Below are positions 1-11,441 of a stretch of DNA of 64,000 bases, one piece after another. The stretch is taken from assembly GCA_003255065.1 (NCBI GenBank), contig QAOA01008363.1:169610-233609 (forward strand), given 5' to 3'. The DNA is from Cercis canadensis (Eukaryota > Streptophyta > Magnoliopsida > Fabales > Fabaceae). The notes under the pieces are model-generated. The model saw only the letters and a list, made by a program, of their open reading frames with translations. It was not told the origin of the DNA and searched no databases. Made by a program: the position numbers and the translations under genes. Position 1 is the first letter of the stretch. Each line of letters begins with the position of its first letter.

Positions 1-217
1 TACTTCATACATATAAAAACAAACTTTTTGAGTTACCAGAGGGAAGCAAGTCCTAGATAAATGTAAACTTAGAAATAGCTAGTTTAGGCACATTGTAGAA
101 AAGAATATACTAAGTAATGCCATAGCGGTATAGTTAATAGTTTGAAATAATAGAAATGGTTAAAAGCAATACAAATATAAAGTTTCCTGATAGTTCATTT
201 ACAATTTCTTTGGAACT

Positions 218-410
218 TGCAGGATGTAAGCACATGAAGAAACCAACCAGGTCATCTAAATATAAAATCCTGAAACAAAGATGTGGCAACTTTAGCAGAC
301 AGATAAAGAGGATCCATTTCCGACTAAAGATTCATGGATTTGGACGGTTTCGTCGCCGATGGTTGAGGATACCAAAATTCTCTTCGAAGGGATATGACAA
401 ATTAGAGTAG
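218..410 (+). CDS. possible 3' terminal exon of an unknown, strongly basic protein
   Basis: An open frame runs to a TAG at 408-410 and follows a plausible acceptor (pyrimidine-rich tract, then TTGCAG ending near 222). The encoded tail is very rich in Arg and Lys, with blocks such as RQIKRIHFRLKIHGFGRF and RRRWLRIP, which reads like real protein rather than random AT-rich translation. I do not recognise the family with certainty, and the rest of the gene would lie left of the window. No signal peptide or enzyme motif is visible. The reading frame next to the acceptor is uncertain. It could also be a chance frame. Confidence 0.3.
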
Positions 411-2640
411 CATGCAACCTGCAGTGTTCGACAGATAAAAATAATGTATATGCACATGTCTGTGTGGAAAAGCTTTGTAAAATAATAAATACTACACAGT
501 GATTAAAATGAAAAAAGAGAGTAAATAACCCCCATTATATCTACTATCACCCAAACGCAATGCTAAAGTGGCAATAAGCATAACAAATTGTAATGTCAAG
601 TTGTAGGCCTCTGGTTGATACAGTGTCTTCAAGAGAAGACTTCAACACTAATGAAATCAATTTTATATTAGCAAAAGATTTTGTTAGAGAGAAAAGGACA
701 AATGCATTGCAACCTAACATCCGTAAATCTCAAACATCTACATATTATAAGGTATTAATGCAAAAATCTCAAAAACCATCAAATCATGAGCATTGAAAGC
801 ACATAACAATTTGAACCTAGAAAATAAAGGATACCATAGAGAAACGTGACTTTCAAGGGTATTGAATTTACTTTGCAGAGTTATGGTAACATAAATACTG
901 CCATATGAACTAGCCCTTTCTTATGTTTCTCCATTTCTTTCTTTCTTTTTTCCTGGCCATTTCGGATGGTTCCATTTTTCTTTCTAGTGTTCTTGTTCTT
1001 CTTCATAAATTCTAAAACAAATAGTGAGTTGATTTAGTTCAAATTCTTTTAGGTATTTCGATGTAAGTATTCACTTTTTCTCCTATCTAGATTCTCCACC
1101 AGTTTCGCCACATGTAATGGAATTTTTATAAATTTGAATATAAGAATTCAATTAGAAAATAACATCATTAAATCAAGTAGTTTTCTGATGATTTAATTGA
1201 CTGTCTCAGGCTCTCAGTTACACTTCATAGTCATATCTTTTAGACACCTCAACAATCACAGAAGTGCTTAATAATACTGAGACAAGTCTTCTTGCAGGTT
1301 GTCCATTTACACCCACAAATATGCATTCTAATACAGGCATTCAAATTGTTAATATGGTTTCCCCTTACATAACTTTTAGTCTTATAGACAGATTCGAAAA
1401 AGCTTTAACAAGATTACCTATTCCTAATAATTTTAATTCGTTCAACTCTCCTCAATAGAATTAACACAATAAATAACAAGCAAGCAGCGTTCGGAAAAGG
1501 TGGGGGTGGATCCCCAATAACTTGCTCATGCTCAAAATGCTCAAATTTACATAAACAATTCCAACGTTTAATACACATAAGAAATGGAGGAAGGGGGGAG
1601 AATTTGTTGACCTTTTATTATGATTCCCACTATAACTTCTGACAAGAAAACTGAATTACATTTATGAGATTGTATTTTTTTAGTTAATGCTTCTGAGGAC
1701 AATTACACTCCTTGAGACATTTCCTACATCTAGGCTGTCAACTCCAGAATACAAGTGCAAATTGTAGCCTTCCTATTAGAAGGAAAAAAAGCCTAAAAAA
1801 AGATATAATCATGTTTATAATCAGGCTTAATGTCCACGAACTCATGTTGATGGTTCTGTAAGAGCAATAAGGCCTTCTACTGTCTATCGATTATTCATAA
1901 AATCAGACATCACCAATTGCATAAGATTATAGCATTTTGATTTATTCAGTAATGTGATTGTTTCCAGAAAAGCATATTTGTTTTGTTTTGTTTTTTTTTG
2001 TTTCTCTCCTTTCCAACCCCCCACCCCAAAAAAATCCCAAGAAAAATGGTAACATTTGGGCTTTTCTGATATTATAAAAAGAAGTAAAATTGTATTTCAG
2101 TAAACCATGGAGCTATTGTTTTATGTGCTTCTTTTCGCACTAAAGAGATAAGTGATAATCACTTGCAATAAGTACTGGAAGGAAATACCCGTGTCACTCC
2201 ATGTCTAAATATGACAGTCAATGCAGGCAAAACTTTGAAGTCTAGTAACCAGTGTTCATAGGTACATATAACAGAAACCAGAATCTCGAAATTAGATAAA
2301 ATCTTGATCCACAAAGGAGCATGCAGTTTTAAGTCAGACATGTACTGGCCAACAATCAAACACTTGCCTTGGATCTCTTGTACCGAACTTTCTCTATATA
2401 CTTGCAAAGCACAAGTACTCTTAAAAGAGATATAAACACAGATGAAGACTTCAGCTTAATGATCCATAAGCAAAAGGAAAACCAAACTGAATTAAAAACA
2501 TATTAACTTCCATTGATTGTAAACATCTGTTAATAAAAGTATCCTAATTTTGAAAAGTTGCTACAATCACTGCCTACCTGTCAAGAAACACACTTATGAG
2601 TTCCATTGCACCTTTTTTTTTTTTTTTTTTTCCTTTGTAT
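411..2640. other. AT-rich spacer, no gene seen
   Basis: Short frames only (for example 593-796 and 2159-2407), none with recognisable protein features. A pyrimidine-rich stretch (about 925-1090), a T-rich run (1980-2015) and a T homopolymer (2612-2631) are present. The last 60 bases are probably 3' flank or UTR of the minus-strand DUF716 gene. Confidence 0.5.
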
Positions 2641-2657
2641 AATCAAAACCATACATT

Positions 2658-3524
2658 TCACTCCAGCTCCGGTTCAGGAAGAGCACGCATCAGCGTAGTC
2701 GGCGATTCAAGCTCAGCTAGCAATGGCCCCCTTCCTTCCCCCCATCTCAAGTTCCGGTTACTTGCCAACAACCCAAATAATCCAACACTAAAAATCATCA
2801 CCAGAATTGCATGCACAGTGAAGAGGAAATGCATCAAAGTAATACCCCTCAGAGTATCCTCATCAAGATCACATTTTACATCAACATCCCCCAGAGACGA
2901 AGCTAATGAAATCTTTTGACACCCTTTTAATCCAAAAGCATCAGTATACAAAGACAACCCAGCTTGCAGCAACCAAGTCCCCTTGAAAACCATCCCTGAA
3001 GATAGAAAAAAATCCGCAAAAAAATCCGTAGGCTTAATCGACAAATACAAGCAAGCACCAGCACAAACAAGAGTTAATCCACCCAAAAATCCATAGACAA
3101 TTCCACCAAGGCCCGCAATTCCTTTACCAATCACTGAATAATCAACAAAAAAAGAAATTCCAGCAAAAATGAACACATAACTCTCACTGATAAACGAAGT
3201 CCCAAAATATTCCTGGATTATGATCAAAATGAGCAATGCCCAGACGAACAAAACCGCTAGTGCTTGGTGGAAGAAACCGAATCGGTAGGTGGGGTGCCCA
3301 GAAAACGACAAGAAAAAGAAGAATTCTGAGAAGGAAGCAATGGGGAGGGCGATGATGAGAACATAAAAGTCGAGATTTTTCCATCTGGGTTCTGAGAAAT
3401 ACCAGATTTTGGATCGGTAGTGAGATGGGTTTTTCAAGTAGAGCGAGGAGGAGGAGAGTAAGCGGCGAACGCCAACGGGGAAGAAGAAGAGAAAAGCTGA
3501 GAAATGGGTCGCCAACGATGCCAT
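2658..3524 (-). CDS. DUF716 (TMEM45-type) multi-pass membrane protein
   Basis: A single-exon 288-aa protein with about seven hydrophobic segments, matching the plant DUF716/TMEM45 family in length and layout. Typical features are the segment following EPRWKNLDFYVLI, the GHPTYRFGFFHQALAVLF stretch, repeated small or aromatic membrane helices, and the motif GTWLLQAGLSLYTDAFGLKG just before the last two helices. The C-terminal tail is soluble and acidic (ends EPELE). The N-terminus is hydrophobic and Ser-rich (LLSSSSLY), so it could be a signal anchor. The start is the first ATG in a frame open over the whole family length. No biochemical function is established for plant members; some are named after a tobacco mosaic virus response. 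Upstream, 240-330 bases from the ATG, lies a cluster of TGGGCC/T boxes. Confidence 0.85.
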   Translation of the reverse strand: MASLATHFSAFLFFFPVGVRRLLSSSSLYLKNPSHYRSKIWYFSEPRWKNLDFYVLIIALPIASFSEFFFFLSFSGHPTYRFGFFHQALAVLFVWALLILIIIQEYFGTSFISESYVFIFAGISFFVDYSVIGKGIAGLGGIVYGFLGGLTLVCAGACLYLSIKPTDFFADFFLSSGMVFKGTWLLQAGLSLYTDAFGLKGCQKISLASSLGDVDVKCDLDEDTLRGITLMHFLFTVHAILVMIFSVGLFGLLASNRNLRWGEGRGPLLAELESPTTLMRALPEPELE

Positions 3525-3765
3525 TCTATTGCGGGTGTTTTGCTTCTGTTTTCGTTTTCATTTTCTCTTACCATTTGGAATTGTAGGAAATTCGCACACC
3601 GCGTAAAAACGTTGGGAGAGAATTGGTCGTTGGTACCTGAGACTGTGATGTGAGCTGAGAATTTTATTTATTTATTTATTTTTAAAATTTTCACAATTTC
3701 TTTGACTTTTTTCCCACTTATTTTCTTTGACTTATGAGACTTTCGGACTCATTGGGTGCAGGTTA

Positions 3766-3854
3766 TGGGCCTATAATGTGAGCTATTTTAACATTGGGCT
3801 TGTTTAGTCTAGTCTATCATGGGCCGGGCCCAGGTTTACCCACAAGATGGCCCA
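3766..3854. promoter_or_regulatory. cluster of site II (TGGGCC/T) boxes upstream of the DUF716 gene
   Basis: Within 90 bases there are TGGGCC at 3766-3771, TGGGCT at 3795-3800, TGGGCC at 3820-3825, GGGCCCA at 3826-3832 and GGCCCA near 3849-3854. Site II elements are bound by TCP factors and are common in promoters of growth-related plant genes. They lie upstream of the minus-strand gene that starts at 3524. Regulation is inferred from motif and position only. Confidence 0.45.
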
Positions 3855-4331
3855 TAAAATTAAAAAATTGTATTTGTTTGCTTCCTTTTCTTTTTGGCAA
3901 TTTATGAATATGAAGATAATTCATGCATGTGTTGCAAATTACAACATATGATTTTGTAGCATACAAATATGTAGATACAATCATTTAATTCACTCTTACT
4001 TGAACACCAAAGTACTGACTTAAATATTAGAGTACAGGCGCTAAATAACATGTTTAATTCGAGTTTTATCTTACAAGTTACCTTTTTAATCTGTCATGGA
4101 ATAACATCTCTGACTTACCATTAACATATTTATAGATTGGTATTGAAACTATGGATTTATGATATATTGTGTTTGTTTTGTTTTTTCTCTCCTAGGGTTT
4201 TCCTAGTTGTAGAGTTGTCGTCTCTCCTAGGGGTAGGTCCTAGTGTGGAGCTGCCGTCAGAGCCTGGTACTCGTTTTCGTAAGTGTACGTTGTGCTTCTT
4301 TTTCTTCCTTCTTGTTTCATAGAGAGGGCCA

Positions 4332-5393
4332 ATGGTGCAAAGAGTTGTCTCGAGACTTTACCATATGGCAACCAATAGTGAACGTGAGGATGGGAGTGAG
4401 GATGTTCTGGTTGTGGAAAAGGACGAGATTGCTGAAAGGATAGAAGCATGTCAACGTAGCTTTATAGGGAAAATGATTATAGAAAAACCTGTTAACACAA
4501 GAATTCTACAATCAGTTCTCAACCATATATGGGGACACCCTCAAGGGTTTAGAATGGTGGAGTTAGAGACCAAGCTATACCAGATTTATTTCAGCGATGA
4601 AGTTACACTTCTGAAAGTTTTACGCAACACACCGTGGCTATACAAGAATAGTTTTCTTAGTCTCAAACGATGGGAGGAAGGAACTAAGCCGCACCAGATG
4701 AACTTCACAATTATCCCCATATGGGTGCAATTATGGGTGTTCAAGGCCAATATATCAATACCAGAGTGGGGAAAAAATTGGAACAAGAATAGACAATGTG
4801 AAAGAGGTGGGGTTGTATAAGATGATGGGGTATGGGGATACAGTGATGAAGGCTAGGGTTGGTTTTGATGTTCGGAAACCTTTGCTCAGAGGAGTGCGCA
4901 TGGGAAGGAAGGATGAAGGTACTTTATGGGTGACATTTAAATATGAGAAATTGCCACAGTTATTGTGGTTTGGTGGGTCATGTCGAAAAAACTGCAACAA
5001 CATTTTGGAAGATGAACTTAAGAATTAGTTGAATGAGACAACTATGGGCGCATGGATAAGAGCTGATCAGCAAGGTAGGAAGATTGCTATTGATATGGTG
5101 AGGTGCAATATGAAAAATAATGGGGATATCTTTGATAGCATGAGGTGGGAACAGACTGAGGCTTTAACTCTGAGGGTGGCAGGGTTCACAGTTTCCATAG
5201 AGAATAGCCAGGTTAGAAGGGACTTTAATACTAGTAATGGTCAGACAACCACAGTCCAGAAGTTGCCAACGCCAATAGAGAACTTGGCCACCCCTGCCCA
5301 TACTGTGGAGTATGTAGATCCTAAATCTCAGACAAGCACTTTAAAAGAGATTAGGGATGGGGATGTTATAGTAGTTGAGAACTCCATGCAATA
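4332..5393 (+). pseudogene. LINE ORF1 remnant (DUF4283 gag-like domain)
   Basis: The first 160 codons match the DUF4283 domain found at the start of plant LINE ORF1 proteins: an acidic start, then a basic core with NHIWGHPQGFRMVELETKLY, a WLYKNSFLSLKRWEEG stretch and the IPIWVQLW motif. The frame then changes near 4800, continues through KMMGYGDTVMKARVGFDVRK and YEKLPQLLWFGG, where the CCHC zinc knuckle should be and is degraded. After an in-frame stop near 5026 it resumes with GAWIRADQQGRK, typical of the linker after the knuckle. RNA-binding in intact relatives; not functional here. Confidence 0.7.
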
Positions 5394-6039
5394 AAAATCC
5401 TATGTCGTTAAGAATTGTCAACTTTCGAAAATGACTGTAGTTGATGGGAGGGACAAATATGAGGAACATGTTGAAGATACTATAGGGGACAAGGATAGAA
5501 AAATCCTAGAAAGATGGATAATAGGGATACAAGTAATATAGTAAGTGCAAAGCCTACTACCAGTGAAATCAAAGAAATGTCGGGGTCTATTAGAACTTGG
5601 AAGCGCCTGACTTGGGACTCTAAAACACAGGAAGAACAAAAAATAGTAGATCTCATTCAAAAACGAAAGGTACAAGATAGTGCTATAGCCACATAAGACA
5701 TAGATATGGGAGTTGGGGTGCACGATAAAAAAAAAAAAAAAAAAANATAAAAAAAAAAAAAAAAGGAGTAAGGGGGAGAGAAGGTTTAGTAATTCTATTT
5801 CAAAGGCAGAGGTTGCTATGCAACCCCGCCAGTCCCAATGAATGCATTATGCTAGAATGCCCATGGGTTTGGGAACCCAAGAGGAATTCATGCTTGTGGT
5901 GGCCCAATATTTCTAGGCCCAATAAGACAAAACTCATTGAAGGCCTCGGGTGACCTGCCAGCTCATTCCGAGTGACCTACCAGCTCATTCTGGGTAACCC
6001 GTCAGTTCATTGAATCTTTGCCTATAAATAGCCCTATCC

Positions 6040-6330
6040 ATCACATAAGAGATTTCCTCGACATAAGAGATCTCCTCAATCTAAGAGCTCTCCTCAAGCT
6101 CAGAGCTCTTATCGACATAAGAGATCTCCTCAAACTAAGAGCTCTCCTCAAGTTCGGAGCTCTCCTCAATATAAGAGATCTCCTCAACATAAGATATCTC
6201 CTTGACATAAGAGCTCTCCTCGAGCTCGGAGCTCTCCTCAACATAAGAGATCTCCTCACCCTCAGAGCTCTCCCCAGCCTCAAAGCTCTCCTGGACCTCG
6301 GAGCTCTCCTTAACCTTAGAGATCACCCCA
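6040..6330 (+). repeat. minisatellite of about 21-24-base units (GAGCTCTCCTC / GAGATCTCCTC)
   Basis: About a dozen imperfect units built from ATAAGAGATCTCCTC and GAGCTCTCCTC alternate over 290 bases. The array lies just downstream of a TATAAATA box, so it would fall in the leader of an LTR transcript. Open frames on both strands here arise from the repeat itself and are not genes. Confidence 0.8.
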
Positions 6331-8160
6331 ATCTCTCTCTCTTGAGCTATAAATTATAACTTTATTTAATTCGGACCGAACTAACTTTATCATCGGAGCC
6401 CAGAAACACCAACCCGGCCCAGTTGTTTTGTTTACAAGATAGCTTAGACGATCTCAGGGACCAACCTACGCAGCGTGCACCGACCTATAACTCAGACATC
6501 GTCAATGCTCTTAGCCTGATTAAAAGGAAAAAAAGCTCACAAATTGATGTTTATTGTTGAGACAAGTGTCGCAATGTCCTTTTCGGGAGCGCGACGACGC
6601 GAGGCGGCGAAAAGAATAATAAGTGTAAAATTGTAAACTTGTAAAGTTTTATAATTAAAAAAAATGATTAGAGAAAATTAATGGAGTCGCCACAAATCAA
6701 TTTAAGGCATGATTGGATGCCTATAAAACAAGTTTGGTCTACGTTATCAGAGTTTGGGTATGAGAGTTGGTTACGTATAGGGAAGGTGTTAGCATCCTAA
6801 AACGCCCGTTCTAGCGAACGGTTACCAATTTAATTTTATGTCATCTAAAAAATTGTTGAATGAAATTGGTCATTAAAATAGATTAATGTGTTATTTAAAT
6901 CTTGCCAGTACCTCTGACAAAACCTAGAAAGATGTCTCAAGACTATTGGGTAGAGATAGCGATTGTCATTACAATCCTCTCATAATTTATTCTGTCATAG
7001 GCAATGTTTTAACATTTTGATAACTGAAATGATAACTGCGAAATGTGCGAAAATGTAATTTATTGTGCTTGTTAAAAGAAACGAGTTCGAGATTCGTGGT
7101 AAAATATTTTTTCAGAGATCTATCTTTAAGTTCACCAGTACATCTAGAAAGATTAAAGTGACACTCTTCACCTCCGGAATGTCAAAGTATCGCCATCATT
7201 ATGGCTAAATTTGATTATTCCCTCGTCGATAATCTTATCCCAGCATAAGTTAAACAATGATAAAATGAAATGAGATGAATTATAATATAGCAAACAAATG
7301 TTAGAAAAATATTAATTAAAATGATAAAAAAATGATATTAGGACTTTTATTGGCCACACCAATACCTATGGCATAACTAAAAAATTTATCTCTCACCTCA
7401 GGAACATTAAAAAATAATTGTCAACACAATTATTCCTTAACTTAATCCGTCGTCAAATTTTGATTTTATTTACAAAACAAAGTTAATATTTTAACAAAAT
7501 AAATGAAATAACAATAAAGTAACAAATTAGTGGGCTAAGCAATAAACTAATAATAACTAAAAAAAAACTTATTCAAATTACTAAAGTCCAAACTCATCAA
7601 TAACAAGTAAAGTATTAAGAAACTATGGAGAAAATTAAGATATCAACCTATTTTATGGGCCCCGTCCAATAATGATAAAGGGATACAAAAACAAAAATAA
7701 AAATAATTAATAGAAAGTAAGAAAAAGACATGGCCGGCTGACACCATAACTGAAAACAAATAAAAAAAGTAAAAACAAAAAGGCAAAATGATATTAATGC
7801 ATTGAAAAGTCAAATATGCAAATAGGAAAGGAAAAAAGAAAGAAACAAGAACAGAGGAGGGGAGCAGAGGACGGGGAGCAGCGTTGGAAGAGAAACAAGA
7901 GGCAGAGGGTGGAGAAGACATAGAAATCTCATGGACTCAGCTCTATTTCTCAACCATCAGTGACGAAGGTAAGAAATTTCACTCTCTATTTCTTTAAATT
8001 TCTTTATACCTCTCTCTCAAAAAAATGCTTCTCTCTCTAAAAGTTTCTCACACTAAAAAGTCTCTCTCTAAAGGGAAGAAGATGGGTACTGGATTAATTT
8101 GATTATACAAATGGAAATTGGTTCTCTCCTTTTGTGTCTCTGATCCCTCTATTTTCTTTA

Positions 8161-8182
8161 TATATATATATATATATATATA
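8161..8182. repeat. (TA)n microsatellite
   Basis: About 22 bases of pure TA repeat within the insertion that splits the LINE. Shorter AAT runs follow at 8511-8532. Confidence 0.9.
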
Positions 8183-9498
8183 GGATGGATACTCTTGGTT
8201 TAGTGCAAAGAAATAGAAAATTTGGCATAAAAAATGAAATAGTGTTGATTCCTGAACTGATGAAATTGGTTCCCCCTCCTCTGGTCCATCTCTGTCTTCC
8301 ACCTCCTTTTCATTCATTGCCTACCTCTATTTATAGCTGATGAATTGTGCAAGTTGCACTGATGATTTTCCTATTTCCTGTTTTCAAGCTGCAAGAGGCA
8401 TGGTAGGAGGAGTGGCCGGAGTGATGAACAGCAGCCAGCTTGCTGCCTTGCGTGTGGTCTCACAGAGCACTCATTTCTTATTTGTTATTTATTTATTATT
8501 GTTCTTTTAATAATAATAATAATAATAATAATTTTTTGTATTTTTATTCTTTTAATAATAATAACACTTTATTTTTTGTATTTGTTCTTTATAAGTTGAC
8601 AAGGACAAAATTGAGTATCAACAACAAGCTAACTATGGGTGAAGTTAATGAAGTGAAGTGAAGAGTGGGTTACTGTAATGGGTTGGGAGTTAGTTGTGAA
8701 GGAAGGAGGGGCAGTTTGTTGCTTTTGTGGGATGAAAGTGTCAAGGTGTCACTTCAATCTTTTTCTAAATATCAAATTGATGCACGATAGAGGAAGGGGA
8801 TAACACTCCATGGAGATTCACAGGTTTCTATGGCGAGTCGGTGACCCATTTACGTCACCTTGGCTGGTCTATGTTGAAAAATCTATACAATGATGATGGC
8901 CTAGCATGGATGGTGGCTGAGGATTTTAATGAAATTCTTGTTGTAGATGAACAAAGTGAGGTGAACTCTAGGCCTGAAAATCAAACAAGAGATTTTAGAT
9001 AAGTTGTGGATTTTTATGGTTTTCACGACTTGGGGTATAGGGAGTAAATTCTCCTGGAATAATGGAAGAGAAGATGAGGAGAATGTGCAAGTTAGACTAG
9101 ATAGAGCAATGGCTAATCAAGAGTGGCTGAACCATTTTCCTTATTTTTAGCTAGAACTCTCAAGGCAAGATACTATCCAAACAATGAAGTGTTGACAGCT
9201 TCATTAGGTACCAGACCTCCTATACATGGAGGAGTATTTGGCATGGGTTGGCTCTACCTAAGAAGGGTTGTGTGAAATGAATTGGTGACGGCAGTGATAC
9301 CCACATCTGGGTAGATCCTTGGTTGTCTAGCAATGACACTTTTCTACCTTTTGCTTTATCTTCATCCCTTATTGATAATGCAAAGGTGAGTTCCTTATTT
9401 AAAACAGGATCGAAGGGAGTGGGATAGAGAGGTTGTATATGCAATGTTTAGCCCACAGGAAGTAGATGTGATATGTGGCATGCCTTTGAGTCCAAGGG

Positions 9499-9800
9499 TG
9501 AATGGAGATACTTGGTATTGGCTTCACATGAAGGATGGCTTCTTCTCAGTGAAATCGGCTTATAAGCTAAAATTAATCTGGGCAACCCATGAATTTTTCA
9601 GATGTTGAGAGGTTATTACATGATGCATGCAAAGCGATTTGGAAAACACAGGTGAATGGAGATACTTGGTATTGGCTTCACATGAAGGATGGCTTCTTCT
9701 TAGTGAAATCGGCTTATAAGCTAAAATCTGGGCAACTTATGAATTTTTCAGATGCTAAGAGGTTATTACATGATGCATGCAAAGCAATTTAGAAAACACA
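9499..9800 (+). repeat. 150-base tandem duplication inside the LINE zinc-binding region
   Basis: The block beginning GTGAATGGAGATACTTGG at 9499 is repeated at about 9651. Both copies end in GGAAAACACAG or AGAAAACACAG before the sequence continues uniquely (GTGCCAGGC). The copies differ at a few bases, so the duplication is not very recent. It repeats the protein segment DTWYWLHMKDGFF twice. Confidence 0.85.
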
Positions 9801-10263
9801 GGTGCCAGGCAAATATAAGGTATTTTTTTAGAGGTTTGCTAGAGGGATCATCCCCTCTGTTGAGGCCCTCAAAATACGAGGTTTGGCCATTCAAGATAAA
9901 TGATTTCTATGCGGCAATAGTGATGAATCTGTAGAGCATGTGCTGTTAACGTGTTCACAGGTGTTGGAGGTTGGGAGTTTGGTAGTGTTACCAGGTGTGG
10001 CGAAGAGTGGTCATGCAACTAGTTTCCTTGAATGGATAGTGATGGGTAGGAAGGTTTAGGCGGAGGAGCAATGGATTATGGCTATTTTTCTCTGCTACAA
10101 TTTATGGTCACGTAGGAACAAAATTAGACTAGGGAAACCTTGTCGTCCTATGCAGACTGAATGGGAAGAGTCAGTGAAGTTCAGGGATTTATGGGTGGAG
10201 ATGATTTTTAAACAAATATCTGCACCAGTAAACAACAATCCCAAAGAGGCTTGCACCATTTGG

Positions 10264-10652
10264 GATTGTTGGATCGGGTCTTCAAGTTGAATGTTGATGG
10301 TGCTCTCTTTCATGGGGGAGGTGGTGCGGTTGGAGGTGTCTTAAGGGATTCAACTGGCTGGTTTTTGGTAGGGTGGGCTAAACCTATTGAGGGAATTCAA
10401 GATGTTGATGTTATGGAAGTGATAGCAGTGCGGGATGGCTTGCAAATGGCTCAGGACCTGGGGTTCTTTGATTTGCTGGTTGAAGGTAATGCTCGGAATA
10501 TCATACAAGCTGCTGCAATAGCCCATGTAATGCAGTATGCGGTTGGCATCGTGCTGCATGATATTGTAGTGCTACCTAGCACAATGAGATCTATTTCTTT
10601 TCAGTGTGTACCTCGGATAGCTAATGGAGTAGCCCATATATTAGCTCAGTAG
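10264..10652 (+). pseudogene. LINE RNase H domain (RVT_3 type) remnant
   Basis: A clear plant LINE-type RNase H: FKLNVDGA at the start (first catalytic Asp), GGVLRDSTGWF, then MEVIAVRDGLQMA (catalytic Glu) and LLVEGNARNIIQAA. The third acidic position, usually Asp in EGD or ESD, is Asn here. The domain ends in RIANGVAHILAQ, the usual NxVAHxLA C-terminal motif, followed by a stop at 10650-10652. It belongs to the LINE and is not a host gene. Confidence 0.8.
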
Positions 10653-11441
10653 GGAAAAACTATTTCCTCAAAACTAATTTAGGTGGAGGAAGCCCCTATT
10701 TTCTTGTTAGATGTTCATGCTTTTAATGCTTAATAAAAGTTCTATTCATATTAAAAAAAAATACAATCCAACTTCTTAATATCAAATTTCTGCTTAAGCA
10801 TGTTGGCATTCAAAGGACCAAGAAAAAAAAGGGGAAGGAAAACAAAAAAACATAATGAACATGTGGTTTTGGTGGTGATTGATTAGGGCATGCTGAACTC
10901 ACAAATAACACAAGAATAAATCATACCGTAAATGTACCATCAACCAAAAGAAAAGGAACTCTAAGCCTTTGCTGCCCATCACTAATTTAAAACCATATAT
11001 GGGAAAGCTTCCAAATAGTTGATAGATAATGTAATTTCTGACCATTAACACTCTTTTCTGGCAATTTGACAGAAATGGGGTATTTAGACAAACTATTTAC
11101 ACAAATAGAGTACTATTGAAACTATTTATGTAAAATGGACACTTTTAATTTTTTTATTAATATTTGAATCAGAGTGGATCACGCTTTTGCTGGTGTAAAA
11201 CGTGTATGAACTAATTACGCTTTAGGGTAATTTTTCTTCAACGCGTGATCACTGTTCACAGAATTTTCAGATGAAGTTATGCTTTTCTCAAAGCAATCAC
11301 GCTTTAGCAATATGAATCATGGTTTACAGGAAGGGATCACGATTTAACAAAAAGGAGGTCACGGTTTTGGCTAAAGGGAGTCATAGTTTTACTTTGAAGT
11401 GGGTCACGGTTTTGCCTAAAGCATGACCCTAAAAAAGCCAA

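Larger units (their letters stand above)
5910..8650. mobile_element. fossil LTR-type retroelement derivative (LARD-like), inserted in the LINE
   Basis: It lies exactly between the two pieces of the LINE endonuclease. The left part looks like an LTR: a TATAAATA box at about 6021, a region of short GAGCTCTCCTC repeats, and a CATCGGAGCCC block near 6394 of the kind seen at the end of many plant Ty3 LTRs. It is followed at about 6681-6830 by a conserved non-coding block (GGAGTCGCCAC, then TTACGTATAGGGAAGGTGTT) common in large Ty3-derived non-coding elements. No gag or pol is recognisable, so it is a non-autonomous or heavily decayed fossil. Exact ends and target duplication were not determined. 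Family placement is inference. Confidence 0.45.
5841..9150 (+). pseudogene. LINE ORF2 endonuclease remnant, interrupted
   Basis: The left piece (5841-5905) keeps the start of an AP-type endonuclease (MNAL then FGNPR), with a stop after five codons. The right piece resumes at about 8660 with a NGLGVSCEGRRGSLLLLWDE stretch, then WRFTGFYGE and the EDFNEIL motif that carries the catalytic Asp and Asn of LINE endonucleases, and SWNN further on. Some frame breaks are present. The two pieces are separated by about 2.7 kb of unrelated repeat DNA, so the insertion is younger than the LINE. Confidence 0.65.
4185..10767 (+). mobile_element. LINE (plant L1-type) lacking its reverse transcriptase core, split by another insertion
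   Basis: Parts in order: a 5' leader; an ORF1 with a DUF4283-type gag domain (4332-about 4800) and a decayed zinc-knuckle region (about 4930-5060); an ORF2 start at about 5841 that still resembles the MNALC..GLGNPR opening of plant LINE endonucleases; a foreign insertion (about 5910-8650); the rest of the endonuclease (8660-9150, with EDFNEI and SWNNGR); then directly the zinc-binding RT tail (9150-9960, WYWLHMKDGFFSVKSAYKL) and an RNase H domain (10264-10650); and a 3' end with AATAAA-like signal and A-tail at 10752-10761. No YxDD reverse transcriptase core exists between endonuclease and zinc-binding part, so about 1.5-2 kb is deleted near 9150. Several stops and frame changes make it inactive. 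No target duplication was found. The 5' limit is approximate. Confidence 0.8.

Noticed and set aside
2596-2919. 107-codon plus-strand frame overlapping the DUF716 gene
   Set aside because: Antisense shadow starting in a poly-T tract; no protein features.
6018-6359. 113-codon and opposite-strand frames with repeating Leu-Arg-Ala or Glu-Ser units
   Set aside because: Produced by the minisatellite; a short-period repeat is open in several frames at once.
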